Source: Rhizobium pisi (GTDB lineage: Bacteria > Pseudomonadota > Alphaproteobacteria > Rhizobiales > Rhizobiaceae). Taken from it: a stretch of DNA of 64,000 nucleotides. The stretch's first letter is position 1; every line of letters begins with the position of its first letter. This document shows positions 56,459 to 64,000 of the stretch, one piece after another. Position numbers and translations under genes: made by a program. The stretch lies in NCBI RefSeq assembly GCF_003938655.1, contig NZ_RJJT01000001.1, positions 124,001 through 188,000 on the forward strand, written 5' to 3'. A model generated the notes under the pieces. It did not search any database and was not told the origin of the DNA. It saw nothing but the letters and a program-made list of their open reading frames with translations.

Positions 56459-58453
56459 TTGAAGATCCGCGGCAAAATTAATCTGCTGGTTTGCGTCATG
56501 GGGGCGGTGGCGCTTTTGATCGGCGCAACGGCATTGTCTGCCATGCACGAATACAGTCGCAACCTGACGGCTTATGAGGAGGCCGCCGAACGCGCCTATG
56601 CGGGCGAGCGCCTCAATCGTTTCGTCACGGCCGTGGTCATGGAATCGCGCGGCATTTATGCCGCCAAGACGATCAAGGATACGCCGAACTTCGCCAAGGG
56701 CCTGTTGGCCGGCCTCGACGAGATCGACAAGGTCATCTCGGGCTGGGCGCCGCTTGTTCCCGATAGCGAGAAGGACGATTTTGCCAAGCTTGTTGCTCGC
56801 GCCGCGGAATTCCGCACCTTCCGCGCGGAAACGGCCCGCCTCGGCACGGAAGTCGGCCCCGAGGCCGCCAGCCAGCAGGGCAACAATGAGGCCAACCGCG
56901 CCAACCGCAAGGCGTTCCAGGCGGAAATCGACGCGGTCGTCGCCACCGACAAGGCTGCACTTGAGACGGTCAATGCCGAGATCGAGAGTTTCCGCACATG
57001 GGTGCTGATGCTCGTCCTCAGCATCACCGGCATCGGCATCTCAGCCGGCATCGGCATGGGCTTCTATATCGGCACCAGCCATCTGAGCCGCCCGATCAAG
57101 CGCGTCACCCAGGCGATCAAGCAGGTCGCGGACGGCAATTTCGAAGCCGAGGTTCCCTTTGCCGGCCGTCAGGACGAAATCGGCGAAATGGCCGCGGCGG
57201 TTGCGGTCTTCAAGGCGAACGGCCTTGCCGTCAAGCGCCTGAACGCCCAAGAAACGGCGATGCGCGCCAAGAGCGACGACCTGCAGTCGAGCATGTCGGT
57301 CGTCGTGGCCGCGGCTGCGGCGGGTGATTTCAGCCATCGCATCAACAAGGATTACCAGGACGAAAGCCTCAACCAGTTCGCCGGCAACATCAACACGCTG
57401 CTGTCGAGCGTCGACGCTGGCATCGGCGAGACCCGCCGCGTCGTCGCAAGCCTTGCCGAGGGCGATCTCACCCAGACGATGAACGGCAACTTCCAGGGCG
57501 CCTTCGCCGAACTGCAGCAGAACGTCAACAATACTTTCGCAACGCTGCAGGCGACGATGCGCGAGGTGCGCGAGACGACGGAAGCGATGAACGGCAACAC
57601 GGCCGAGCTGCGCAATGCGAGCGACGACCTTTCGAAGCGCACCGAGCAGCAGGCGGCCGCCCTTGAGCAGACTTCGGCGGCGCTCGACGAGATCACCGCC
57701 GTTGTCCAGAATTCCACAGAGCGGGCGCATGAGGCAACCATCATGGTGTCCGAAGCCAAGGAGAATGCCGGCCGCTCCGGCGTTGTCGTGGGCAATGCCG
57801 TCGAGGCCATGGGCCGCATCGAGCAGGCCTCGCGCGAAATCAGCCAGATCATCAACGTCATCGACGAGATCGCCTTCCAGACCAACCTCCTGGCGCTGAA
57901 TGCAGGCGTCGAGGCCGCACGCGCCGGCGAAGCCGGCAAGGGCTTCGCGGTAGTGGCGCAGGAAGTGCGCGAACTGGCGCAGCGTTCGGCGACGGCCGCC
58001 AAGGACATCAAGGCGCTGATCACCAAATCCGGTGACGAGGTGCAGGTCGGCGTCAAGCTCGTTCAGGCGACCGGCGAGGCTCTGTCTGAAATCGGCACCC
58101 GCGTCATCGCCATCAACGACCATATCCATTCGATTGCGACGGCAGCCCGCGAACAGGCGACTGGCCTCAAGGAGGTCAATACCGCCGTCAACCAGATGGA
58201 CCAGGTGACGCAGCAGAACGCTGCCATGGTGGAGGAAACCTCTGCCGCCACGCACAAGCTGTCTGCCGAAGCCGACGGTCTGGTGCACCTCATCGCCCGC
58301 TTCAAGCTGTCGAATGCGCCGGCACCCGTGGCGCTTGTTCGAAACGAGGCGCACAGGCCCGTCACTTCGCCCGCCCGCCGGGCGATGGGCAAGGTCGCCC
58401 GCGCCTTCGGCGGCAATGCGGCTGCAGCCGAACAGAGCTGGGAAGAGTTCTGA
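56459..58453 (+). CDS. Methyl-accepting chemotaxis protein with CheR-docking tail
   Basis: The 664-residue chemoreceptor has helices at about 8-30 and 178-205, a small periplasmic helical sensor domain between them, a HAMP domain ([20 protein letters not shown]) and a second HAMP-like segment, then the core [20 protein letters not shown]. It ends QSWEEF, the same pentapeptide as the receptor at 30558. Translation is placed at the TTG 56459 because AGGAGG (56446-56451) lies 7 nt ahead and it yields the usual [10 protein letters not shown] start; an in-frame GTG at 56438 has no such site. Ligand unknown. Confidence 0.93.
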   Translation: MKIRGKINLLVCVMGAVALLIGATALSAMHEYSRNLTAYEEAAERAYAGERLNRFVTAVVMESRGIYAAKTIKDTPNFAKGLLAGLDEIDKVISGWAPLVPDSEKDDFAKLVARAAEFRTFRAETARLGTEVGPEAASQQGNNEANRANRKAFQAEIDAVVATDKAALETVNAEIESFRTWVLMLVLSITGIGISAGIGMGFYIGTSHLSRPIKRVTQAIKQVADGNFEAEVPFAGRQDEIGEMAAAVAVFKANGLAVKRLNAQETAMRAKSDDLQSSMSVVVAAAAAGDFSHRINKDYQDESLNQFAGNINTLLSSVDAGIGETRRVVASLAEGDLTQTMNGNFQGAFAELQQNVNNTFATLQATMREVRETTEAMNGNTAELRNASDDLSKRTEQQAAALEQTSAALDEITAVVQNSTERAHEATIMVSEAKENAGRSGVVVGNAVEAMGRIEQASREISQIINVIDEIAFQTNLLALNAGVEAARAGEAGKGFAVVAQEVRELAQRSATAAKDIKALITKSGDEVQVGVKLVQATGEALSEIGTRVIAINDHIHSIATAAREQATGLKEVNTAVNQMDQVTQQNAAMVEETSAATHKLSAEADGLVHLIARFKLSNAPAPVALVRNEAHRPVTSPARRAMGKVARAFGGNAAAAEQSWEEF

Positions 58454-58477
58454 TCTTTCGCCCACCACACACCTTCG

Positions 58478-58503
58478 AACGCCGCCTCCGGGCGGCGTTT
58501 TCT
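58478..58503 (+). terminator. Intrinsic terminator of the chemoreceptor gene
   Basis: AACGCCGCC (58478-58486) pairs with GGCGGCGTT (58491-58499) around TCCG; a short T-rich tail (TTCTTT) follows. Confidence 0.8.
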
Positions 58504-58570
58504 TTGTGACGACGTGACGTTGATCGCAAAGATTTGAAAGCGGAGCGTATTGGTCTAATATAGAGCTCTA

Positions 58571-60133
58571 ATGGTGAGGGCGGCCGCGCGTCGCCGATCG
58601 GGCGAGAGCAGAATGCCGGTGCGAGACCAGGGCGACAATCCTTCGGCGGAAATCCCGGCGGCCGGCGAGGCCGCAAGGGGAGGGTGCCCGTCCGCCGGAT
58701 TGTTCGGCGGACTATCCGGCAAGCTGCTCTGGCTCACCGTCTTCTTTATCATGCTCGCCGAAATCCTGATCTTCTTCCCTTCGGTCGCCAGCATGCGCCT
58801 GCGCTGGCTGCAGGAGAGGCTGAACACGGCCGCCGCCGCCGCCATCGTCATCGACGGGCTGCAGCCGATCGAGCTGCCGCGCGCCCTGCAGAAGGAAACG
58901 CTGGAAGCGACGGGCACCAAGGCGATCGTGCTGCGCAAAGAGGGCACCTCGCGGCTGCTTGCGACGACTGACATGCCGACCTCGGTCGACGAATCCTACG
59001 ACCTGACCGACGTGCCGCCGCTGACGGCGATCGAAGATGCGCTCGACACCCTGGTCTTCGGCGGCAACAGGATGATCCGCGTCTATGGGCCTGTCGGCGA
59101 CACGAACACCGGCGTCGAGGTGGTGATGAAGGACAGGCCGCTGCGCACGGCGATGTTCTTCTATTCCCGCAACGTCCTCCTCCTGTCGGTGCTGATCTCG
59201 CTGTTCACGGCGACGCTGATCTTTTTCGCGATCAACCGCATCCTTATCGGCCCGATCCGCCGGCTGACCGGCAGCATGCAGCAATTTTCCTCCGACCCGG
59301 AGAACCCGGCTCATATCTATATCGGAGACGGCGGCCGCGATGAGCTGGCGGTCGCCGGGCGCAACCTCACCTCGATGCAGATGGAGCTGCAGAAGACGCT
59401 GAAGCAGCAGAAGAACCTTGCGGCACTCGGGCTTGCCGTCTCCAAGATCAATCACGACATGCGCAATATTCTCGCTTCCGCGCAGCTGATGTCGGACCGG
59501 CTGGTCGATGTCGACGATCCCATGGTCAAGAGTTTCGCCCCGAAGCTCCTGCGCACCATCGATCGCGCCGTCGGCTACACCACCGAGGTGCTGTCCTACG
59601 GCAAGGCGAGCGAATCGGCGCCGCGCCGCCGCCGCATCCCCCTGTTGGAACTGACCCAGGAGGTCAAAGATATTCTGGCGATCGAGCCGCAGAGCGGTAT
59701 CGAATTCGTCGAGCAGATCGGCGCCGATCTCGAAGTCGATGCCGATAGCGAGCAGCTTTTCCGCGTCATCCACAATCTCTGCCGCAATGCGCTGCAGGCG
59801 CTGATGTCGCCGGGCGAGGGCGGCCCGGGTTCTGTCAGGCGCATCACCGTGTCGGCCCAGCGCGTCGGCAGCGTCGTCAGCATCACCGTGGATGACACCG
59901 GCCCCGGCATGCCGCTCAAGGCGCGCCAGAACCTCTTTGCCGCTTTCCGCGGTTCCGCCCGCTCCGGCGGGACCGGCCTCGGCCTGACGATCGCCCGCGA
60001 GCTGGTGCTCGCGCATAGCGGCACGATTGCGCTGGTGGAAAAACCGACGGTCGGCACGCAGTTTCGCATCGAGATCCCCGATCGCCCGGTTTCGCTGGAG
60101 GATTACCGCAGCCGCACGCACTTGGAAAAGTGA
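58571..60133 (+). CDS. Membrane sensor histidine kinase
   Basis: The 520-residue protein (506 if it starts at the ATG 58613) has two membrane helices (about 50-72 and 200-222), a periplasmic sensor region between them, a HAMP domain, and an atypical H-box, KINHDMRNILASAQL, with His near 295. The HATPase has NLCRNALQAL, DDTGPGMP and GGTGLGLTIA. The HDMRN form differs from the common HELRTP motif. No regulator gene is adjacent, so the partner is unknown. Confidence 0.88.
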   Translation: MVRAAARRRSGESRMPVRDQGDNPSAEIPAAGEAARGGCPSAGLFGGLSGKLLWLTVFFIMLAEILIFFPSVASMRLRWLQERLNTAAAAAIVIDGLQPIELPRALQKETLEATGTKAIVLRKEGTSRLLATTDMPTSVDESYDLTDVPPLTAIEDALDTLVFGGNRMIRVYGPVGDTNTGVEVVMKDRPLRTAMFFYSRNVLLLSVLISLFTATLIFFAINRILIGPIRRLTGSMQQFSSDPENPAHIYIGDGGRDELAVAGRNLTSMQMELQKTLKQQKNLAALGLAVSKINHDMRNILASAQLMSDRLVDVDDPMVKSFAPKLLRTIDRAVGYTTEVLSYGKASESAPRRRRIPLLELTQEVKDILAIEPQSGIEFVEQIGADLEVDADSEQLFRVIHNLCRNALQALMSPGEGGPGSVRRITVSAQRVGSVVSITVDDTGPGMPLKARQNLFAAFRGSARSGGTGLGLTIARELVLAHSGTIALVEKPTVGTQFRIEIPDRPVSLEDYRSRTHLEK

Positions 60134-60257
60134 CATGATTTCCAACTGTGCGGCTACTCGCAGACAAACACGCGATTTTTTCAGAAATGCTCTTGCATTG
60201 TCCGAAAGGACCCTTTAGAGAACCGCCCACGCAAGCGGCACGGCCGCTTCTGCAAGC

Positions 60258-60334
60258 GCACCCGTAGCTCAGCTGGATAGAGCACCAGACTACGAATCTG
60301 GGGGTCAGGAGTTCGAATCTCTTCGGGTGCGCCA
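60258..60334 (+). tRNA. tRNA-Arg (anticodon ACG)
   Basis: A complete 77-nt cloverleaf with encoded CCA. The acceptor stem is GCACCCG/CGGGTGC, the anticodon stem CCAGA/TCTGG with loop CTACGAA, and the T loop TTCGAAT. Anticodon ACG, with inosine at its first position, reads CGU, CGC and CGA. Confidence 0.97.
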
Positions 60335-60401
60335 TTTCCTTCAATTACTTGATCTGATTGCTCGGCTATCCACGGAAGCCCAGCGCCGTTGGATATTGCG
60401 C

Positions 60402-60458
60402 GCGTCTGCCTGTATGGTCCGCGTCTGCCTGTATGGTCCGCGTCTGCCTGTATGGTCA
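60402..60458. repeat. Three tandem copies of a 19-bp unit
   Basis: The unit GCGTCTGCCTGTATGGTCC occurs at 60402-60420, 60421-60439 and 60440-60458; only the last base of the third copy differs. It lies 68 bp past the tRNA. The rest of the 60335-60564 gap shows nothing else. Confidence 0.9.
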
Positions 60459-60564
60459 CGGCGATGCCGCTATCGACATTGCAATAGGTGCAGGATGCCT
60501 CCTGCAGATCATGCCTTCCCGAACAATGACATTATCCGGCCGTAGGCGAGCAGCGCGGCTTTTC

Positions 60565-61104
60565 CTAACGCGCGCGAAGCAGCGCCTGAAAATCGCTTTG
60601 CGTTTCGCCATAGGTCTCGTTGTAGGTAGCGACCACGGACGCCTTCAGATGTTCGAGATCGACTTCGGCGGCGCTGCGCGGCGACGCGGTCTGGTATTCG
60701 TAGGTACCGACGACGGTGTCTATCGGGACAGGTCGGACGAGGCGCTTGCCGTCCACCAGCTTCAAGAGCGCGTCACCGATGAACGGGTAGGGACTATACT
60801 CGTTGTTCAGCCAGTCCGCCTGAATAGCGCCGCGGCCGATCCCCGCCGCTTCCAGCGCCTGTAGCTTGCTGCTGGGATCCCCCGATGGCTGCGTTTCGCC
60901 GGGGGCGTTGTTCGACGATTGCTGCGCGTATTCCTCGGAACAGGAAAGCACGGCGCAGACGGCGTCGCGGCCCGTCTTGGTGAGATTTGGAATTTGGGTG
61001 AGCAATGCGGTCACGGCAATCAGCAGCGCCGTGATCTGGGCGGTCGTCCCCGTCATGCGCTCCAGAAACGATTTCTTCGGTGCCTGGCCTTCGTCCTTGC
61101 TCAT
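60565..61104 (-). CDS. Membrane-anchored protein of unknown function
   Basis: The 179-residue protein begins MSKDEGQAPKKSFLERMTG, then one membrane segment (about residues 22-40, TAQITALLIAVTALLTQIP). Two Cys follow (DAVCAVLSCSEE), then a Ser/Pro/Gln linker and a domain of about 100 residues (IGRGAIQADWLNNEYSPYPF, VVGTYEYQTASPRSAAE). The basic N-terminus suggests that the C-terminal domain faces the periplasm. I recognise no family. The ATG at 61104 is chosen over longer starts because the upstream part is not protein-like. Confidence 0.7.
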   Translation of the reverse strand: MSKDEGQAPKKSFLERMTGTTAQITALLIAVTALLTQIPNLTKTGRDAVCAVLSCSEEYAQQSSNNAPGETQPSGDPSSKLQALEAAGIGRGAIQADWLNNEYSPYPFIGDALLKLVDGKRLVRPVPIDTVVGTYEYQTASPRSAAEVDLEHLKASVVATYNETYGETQSDFQALLRAR

Positions 61105-61324
61105 CACAATATCCTTGATGATGAAGCTCTGCTCCTGTTCGATCAGGATCAGTGGTGGAAACTTTAGACGCTTCCTGCCGCCATGCAACCCATTGTTGTT
61201 TCGAAAGGCATGCCGTTCAGAAATCGCTTGGCGGCAATATGGCTTCGCCGCCAGCCTAGCTTCGCGCAACCTTCCTGATGTATTGCGGGTCCGATGATCT
61301 CAGAGGCGTGTCGGCCGGAGGAAT

Positions 61325-61645
61325 GTGGTGGTGGGAATTTTTCGGGCTTTGGGTGTCGCGGCCATAGTGGCGGCTCTCGCCGGCTGCATCGACCATGCGA
61401 ACGAGCCCGTGCTCCTGGCGATCGGCGTTCCGGTCAATCCGCCTGAGGTTGCGAACAGCCTTTGCGTGACCGACGGCAACGCCATGTATGACGAGGCGAG
61501 GAAGCAGTATCAGCTGCGCGCGCAACTGACGGGATATGCACAGGCCGACGCGCTGGACGCGGAAACGACCGCGCGTGCGGCCGCCCACAGGCAATATGTG
61601 GCCTGCATCTCCGGCCAGGGTTACCGGCCATTATACGCGAATTGA
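61325..61645 (+). CDS. Small predicted lipoprotein
   Basis: The protein of about 106 residues has a lipobox LAGC with the lipidated Cys near residue 21, preceded by a hydrophobic stretch (ALGVAAIVAALAG). The mature part is soluble and ends YVACISGQGYRPLYAN. Three GTG codons in a row (61325, 61328, 61331) could start it; the GGAGG site at 61317-61321 is best spaced to the third. No family is recognised. It is divergent from the unknown membrane gene at 60565. Confidence 0.7.
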   Translation: MVVGIFRALGVAAIVAALAGCIDHANEPVLLAIGVPVNPPEVANSLCVTDGNAMYDEARKQYQLRAQLTGYAQADALDAETTARAAAHRQYVACISGQGYRPLYAN

Positions 61646-61787
61646 GAACAGAGAATTCACGTTTCGCCACAGCGCTGCCTGAGCTCCCTTCGGCCACGTC
61701 TCAAAATCGCGACTGTTCACGTTTTTAGGCGATTCAGTCACGCCGGATCGCCTGCAATCACGAGTTTTAGAAGTTGCGTCGCGAGAC

Positions 61788-61816
61788 GGAACTCCGCATG
61801 CGGAGAAGGCATTTTC
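61788..61816 (+). promoter_or_regulatory. Possible general-stress (EcfG/RpoE2-type) promoter and palindrome
   Basis: GGAAC (61788-61792), 19 bp, then TT (61812-61813) fits the GGAAC-N18/19-TT pattern remembered for S. meliloti RpoE2. A perfect 14-bp palindrome, CTCCGCATGCGGAG (61792-61805), lies between the two boxes. It is 55 bp ahead of the exported-protein gene at 61847. Confidence 0.45.
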
Positions 61817-61846
61817 CCGAGATAAATCCAGTAAGGAGGGTTTATC

Positions 61847-62218
61847 ATGAAAATGCCACGTCTTGCCTCTTCCACCGTTGCGCTCGGCGCTCTCCTCCCT
61901 CTCACGGCGATGGTTCCCGCGCGAGCCGCGCCCGTTCAATCGATTCACGTACCCGCCGTTTCGAACGTGAAAATGGTGCAGAATGAAGCACATGCCGGCA
62001 CCTGGCATGGGTACCAGGGCTTCCGCACTGAGCGCCCCGGTACCCGCCGCCATTCCGATGGCTACTGGTATCCGCTTGCCGCGTTCGGCGTCGAGGCCGG
62101 CACCACAGGCTCCATCGTCCGTCAGCCGGTGAACAGGCCGGCGCCGGCGACAATGTGCAACCCTACGTTTTCAGGATCGATCGGCTCCGGAAGTATGCCG
62201 TGTGATAACGGCTATTGA
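61847..62218 (+). CDS. Small exported protein of unknown function, first of a tandem pair
   Basis: The 123-residue protein has a signal peptide (about 1-28, ending ARAAP). The mature part starts VQSIHVPAV, includes a Tyr/Trp/His-rich section (WHGYQGFRTERPGTRRHSDG) and TTGSIVRQPV, and ends MCNPTFSG...MPCDNGY with two Cys. The protein at 62373 shares the AAP-x-QS cleavage region, TTGSI and a two-Cys tail ending in N-Y, so the two look like diverged duplicates. A strong AAGGAGGG site precedes the ATG. No family is recognised. Confidence 0.75.
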   Translation: MKMPRLASSTVALGALLPLTAMVPARAAPVQSIHVPAVSNVKMVQNEAHAGTWHGYQGFRTERPGTRRHSDGYWYPLAAFGVEAGTTGSIVRQPVNRPAPATMCNPTFSGSIGSGSMPCDNGY

Positions 62219-62227
62219 GCCGGCAAA

Positions 62228-62258
62228 TGAAAAAGGCGGCCACCAGCCGCCTTTTTCA
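62228..62258 (+). terminator. Intrinsic terminator between the two small exported-protein genes
   Basis: A 13-bp perfect stem (62228-62240 / 62246-62258) with a 5-nt loop and a T5 run inside the right arm. It should end the first transcript and separate it from the second gene. Confidence 0.88.
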
Positions 62259-62330
62259 TGGTCGGGGCGCCGCTCACATATCTGTGACCTCCCTTGTGGC
62301 GCCGTAGAATGTGACAGATCCGCTTCCTAG

Positions 62331-62366
62331 CTCCTTGGCGTAACTTCCCTGAATCCTCCCAAGGAG
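62331..62366 (+). promoter_or_regulatory. Leader hairpin covering the ribosome site of the second exported protein
   Basis: CTCCTTGG (62331-62338) is exactly complementary to CCAAGGAG (62359-62366). The right arm contains the Shine-Dalgarno AAGGAG of the gene starting at 62373. Folding would hide that site, so translation may depend on temperature or a bound factor. Confidence 0.5.
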
Positions 62367-62372
62367 ACGACA

Positions 62373-62678
62373 ATGACCACCACCTTCAAGAACGGCCTCG
62401 TGGCCGCTGCCTTCGGCGCGATCCTCGGCCTCTCGGCTTTCTCGGCCGGGGCGGCTCCCCTTCAGTCAAGCGCTGTCGAACAGCCCGCAGCCGAGCGCCC
62501 GATCGCTCAGGACGGAGCCAAGCTGCAGCACGACAGACGCACGACCGGTTCGATCGGCCAGCGCAGCGCGGACACCACGGGTTCGACCATGCCTTATATG
62601 ATGAGGCCGACGAAGCCGCTGAATATGGATTGCAAGCTCCGCTTCAATCCGACGAGCAGCTCCAGCTGCAACTACTGA
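62373..62678 (+). CDS. Small exported protein of unknown function, second of a tandem pair
   Basis: The 101-residue protein has a signal peptide (about 1-28, ending SAGAAP). The mature part is Gln/Ala/Ser-rich (LQSSAVEQPAAERPI), has RRTTGSIGQRSAD in the middle and ends MDCKLRFNPTSSSSCNY. The two Cys, the NPT and the final N-Y echo the tail of the protein at 61847. It has its own leader with a hairpin and its own terminator. No family is recognised; a periplasmic or surface role is inferred only from the signal peptide. Confidence 0.75.
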   Translation: MTTTFKNGLVAAAFGAILGLSAFSAGAAPLQSSAVEQPAAERPIAQDGAKLQHDRRTTGSIGQRSADTTGSTMPYMMRPTKPLNMDCKLRFNPTSSSSCNY

Positions 62679-62696
62679 GGACGCCGCGGCGTTTCG

Positions 62697-62726
62697 CGAA
62701 AGGCGGCCTTCGGGTCGCCTTTTTCG
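62697..62726 (+). terminator. Intrinsic terminator after the second exported-protein gene
   Basis: AAAGGCG (62699-62705) pairs with CGCCTTT (62716-62722); the T-run TTTTT (62720-62724) follows. The loop is about 10 nt. Confidence 0.75.
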
Positions 62727-63059
62727 TTCCGCTTCTGCCGAAAGTTCGGCGGCCAGGCGCGGCTGTTTCGAACATCCCACAACTGGCACCAGGCCGGCTC
62801 GTCCAGCCGGGCGGGAACGATCCTCGCGAGTTTCGGCGAGCCTTTGCCTCTATGGAAATCCGCCGGTTCACGGTCAGCTCGAACGAACAATTGCACGCGA
62901 TGCAAAAATACAATAGATATAAAAATGCACTGAATGCTGATGAGGGGCGATCACAGGAAGCAAATATAAAGAGCGATTGACGCTTCCGCCTTGGAATTGC
63001 CATGCTCGCCGCGATGGTCGCATTCATAATCAATCGAATTTCAAACAGGTGGGACAATC
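62727..63059. other. Spacer before the phospholipid methyltransferase-like gene
   Basis: No gene or clear repeat is seen in these 333 bases. The right half (62880-63059) is AT-richer and probably holds the promoter of the gene at 63060; an AGGTGGG ribosome site lies directly before its ATG. Confidence 0.4.
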
Positions 63060-63731
63060 ATGATCGCAAAGACTGCACGCTCCGATTTCCTGCATTTTTT
63101 CCGCTCCTGGATCAGCAATCCCCTTCGGGTCGCCGCCATCGCGCCGTCGGGTGATTCGCTTGCCAGGATCATGACGAGTGAAATTGCAGCGTTGGACGGG
63201 CCGATCATCGAACTCGGCCCGGGAACGGGCGTCTTCACCCGTGCCCTGCTAGCGCGCGGGGTCAGTGAGGCCGATCTGACGCTGATCGAATACGGCCCGG
63301 AATTCATCGGCGCGCTGCAGGCACGCTTTCCGGACGCGCGCGTCCTGCAGATGGATGCGGCTCATCTCGCCGAGGCCGGTATTTTCGAGGGCGAACCGGT
63401 GGGCGCTGTCGTTAGCGGCCTGCCGCTGCTGTCCATGTCGCCAGACAAGATCGCCTCGATCATTGCCGGCGCCTTTGCCTATATGCGGCCGGGCGGGGCC
63501 GTCTATCAGTTTACCTACGGCCCGCGTTGCCCGGTGCCTCGGCCGATCCTCGATCGTCTCGGCCTGACGGCGGTGCGCATCGGCGGCACGGTACGCAACC
63601 TGCCGCCGGCCTCCGTTTACAGGATTTCACGCAGCGAGCCGCTGGAACTTTCGCGCGACCGCGTCAGATATCGCGAGAACGAAGCCGAGGCCGATGATAT
63701 CACCGCCTTCTCCAACGAAACGGGCGGCTGA
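63060..63731 (+). CDS. Phospholipid N-methyltransferase-like SAM-dependent enzyme
   Basis: The 223-residue class I methyltransferase has an N-terminal basic/aromatic helix (DFLHFFRSWISNPLRVAAIAPSG), motif I IIELGPGTGVFTRALLARG, and motif IV-like VVSGLPLLSMSP. The GLPLL and APSG segments are shared with rhizobial PmtA-type enzymes, which methylate phosphatidylethanolamine toward phosphatidylcholine. Assignment to phospholipid is by family resemblance. A TetR gene starts 19 bp later on the same strand. Confidence 0.85.
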   Translation: MIAKTARSDFLHFFRSWISNPLRVAAIAPSGDSLARIMTSEIAALDGPIIELGPGTGVFTRALLARGVSEADLTLIEYGPEFIGALQARFPDARVLQMDAAHLAEAGIFEGEPVGAVVSGLPLLSMSPDKIASIIAGAFAYMRPGGAVYQFTYGPRCPVPRPILDRLGLTAVRIGGTVRNLPPASVYRISRSEPLELSRDRVRYRENEAEADDITAFSNETGG

Positions 63732-63750
63732 CTAATATTGCCGGGCAGGA

Positions 63751-64000
63751 ATGGCTGAGAATAAGCGGACGAAGACGACGGAAGGCCGGCGGGAACGCAA
63801 GCGCCGCCAGACGCGTGAGCGCATCGAGCAGGCCGCCATGGCTCTCTTCCTCGAGCATGGCTTTGACGCCACGACGATTGAGGACATCACCGAGGCGGCC
63901 GATGTCTCCAAGCGCAGTTTCTTCGATTATTTCCCGTCCAAGGAAGAGGTCGTTTTCGCCTGGCAGGATTCTTTTGCCGATCGCCTGATGGCGGCAGTCG
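63751..64000 (+). CDS. TetR-family transcription regulator, N-terminal part
   Basis: The gene runs off the window after 83 codons. The visible part has a basic start (MAENKRTKTTEGRRERKRRQ) and the TetR helix-turn-helix: AALFLEHGF-like AMALFLEHGFDATTIEDITE, then AADVSKRSFFDYFPSKEEV. The ligand domain is outside. It follows the methyltransferase-like gene by 19 bp and may be in its operon; an AGGA site directly precedes the ATG. Confidence 0.9.
   Translation, partial: MAENKRTKTTEGRRERKRRQTRERIEQAAMALFLEHGFDATTIEDITEAADVSKRSFFDYFPSKEEVVFAWQDSFADRLMAAV

Noticed and set aside
60402..60458. CRISPR-like repeat
   Set aside because: The 19-bp copies are directly adjacent with no spacers and no cas genes are present.
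60258..64000. Integrated island at tRNA-Arg
   Set aside because: No integrase and no second copy of the tRNA 3' end in the window; only the variable look of the genes supports it.

Overview
The window is about 62% GC and reads as chromosomal DNA of a fast-growing rhizobium, most likely from the Rhizobium leguminosarum/etli group. The grounds are the gene set (OlsB ornithine-lipid acyltransferase, malic enzyme with a phosphotransacetylase-like tail, lptC-lptA-lptB-rpoN, hpf, ptsN), the gene order glnD / mutS / malic enzyme / olsB that I remember from Sinorhizobium meliloti, and short palindromic intergenic repeats typical of rhizobia. The species call comes from recall and was not checked by a search. 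I see no prophage, transposase, integrase or CRISPR array.

Layout. 0-11 kb, mostly minus strand: the end of an NFU-type Fe-S protein, a universal stress protein, trpS, a VOC protein, murJ, glnD, a small unknown gene and mutS, with one M15-like peptidase on the plus strand. 11-20 kb: NADP-type malic enzyme, an AraC-family pseudogene that has lost its DNA-binding domain, olsB, a hybrid histidine kinase, and an overlapping trio of rRNA methyltransferase, TrmH-family methyltransferase and lspA. 20-24 kb: Nudix hydrolase, SRPBCC and GNAT proteins, then ihfB and sppA. 24-30.5 kb: envelope and regulation block lptC-lptA-lptB-rpoN, an EamA transporter, hpf and ptsN. 30.5-37 kb: a Cache chemoreceptor, ribokinase, rmuC and a globin-coupled chemoreceptor. 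37-43 kb: def and fmt separated by a FitAB/VapBC toxin-antitoxin pair, then truA, and dapE and dapD on the other strand. 43-48.5 kb: LOG-family protein, EF-hand protein, pyrimidine nucleotidase, ada with a PEP-mutase-family gene, and argB. 48.5-52.6 kb: an ECF sigma / RskA-like anti-sigma / fasciclin module, an HWE-type kinase, a small unknown gene and a cold-shock gene. 52.8-56 kb: engB-yidC-rnpA-rpmH. 56-60.3 kb: a third chemoreceptor, a membrane histidine kinase and tRNA-Arg(ACG). 60.3-64 kb: a patch of small unknown exported proteins, a phospholipid methyltransferase-like gene and the start of a TetR regulator.

How the genes connect. GlnD, RpoN, PtsN and HPF belong to nitrogen and stress control. 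LptABC, MurJ, LspA, YidC, SppA, OlsB and the PmtA-like enzyme build or service the envelope. Def, Fmt, TruA, TrpS, RnpA, L34, EngB and the methyltransferases serve translation. Three chemoreceptors lie within 28 kb with no che genes beside them.

The least explained parts are: two tandem small exported proteins with a shared C-terminal cysteine pattern, the first behind a possible general-stress promoter and the second behind a hairpin that covers its ribosome binding site; the sigma/anti-sigma/fasciclin module; and a pair of structured repeats whose stems differ in sequence while the loops are the same.
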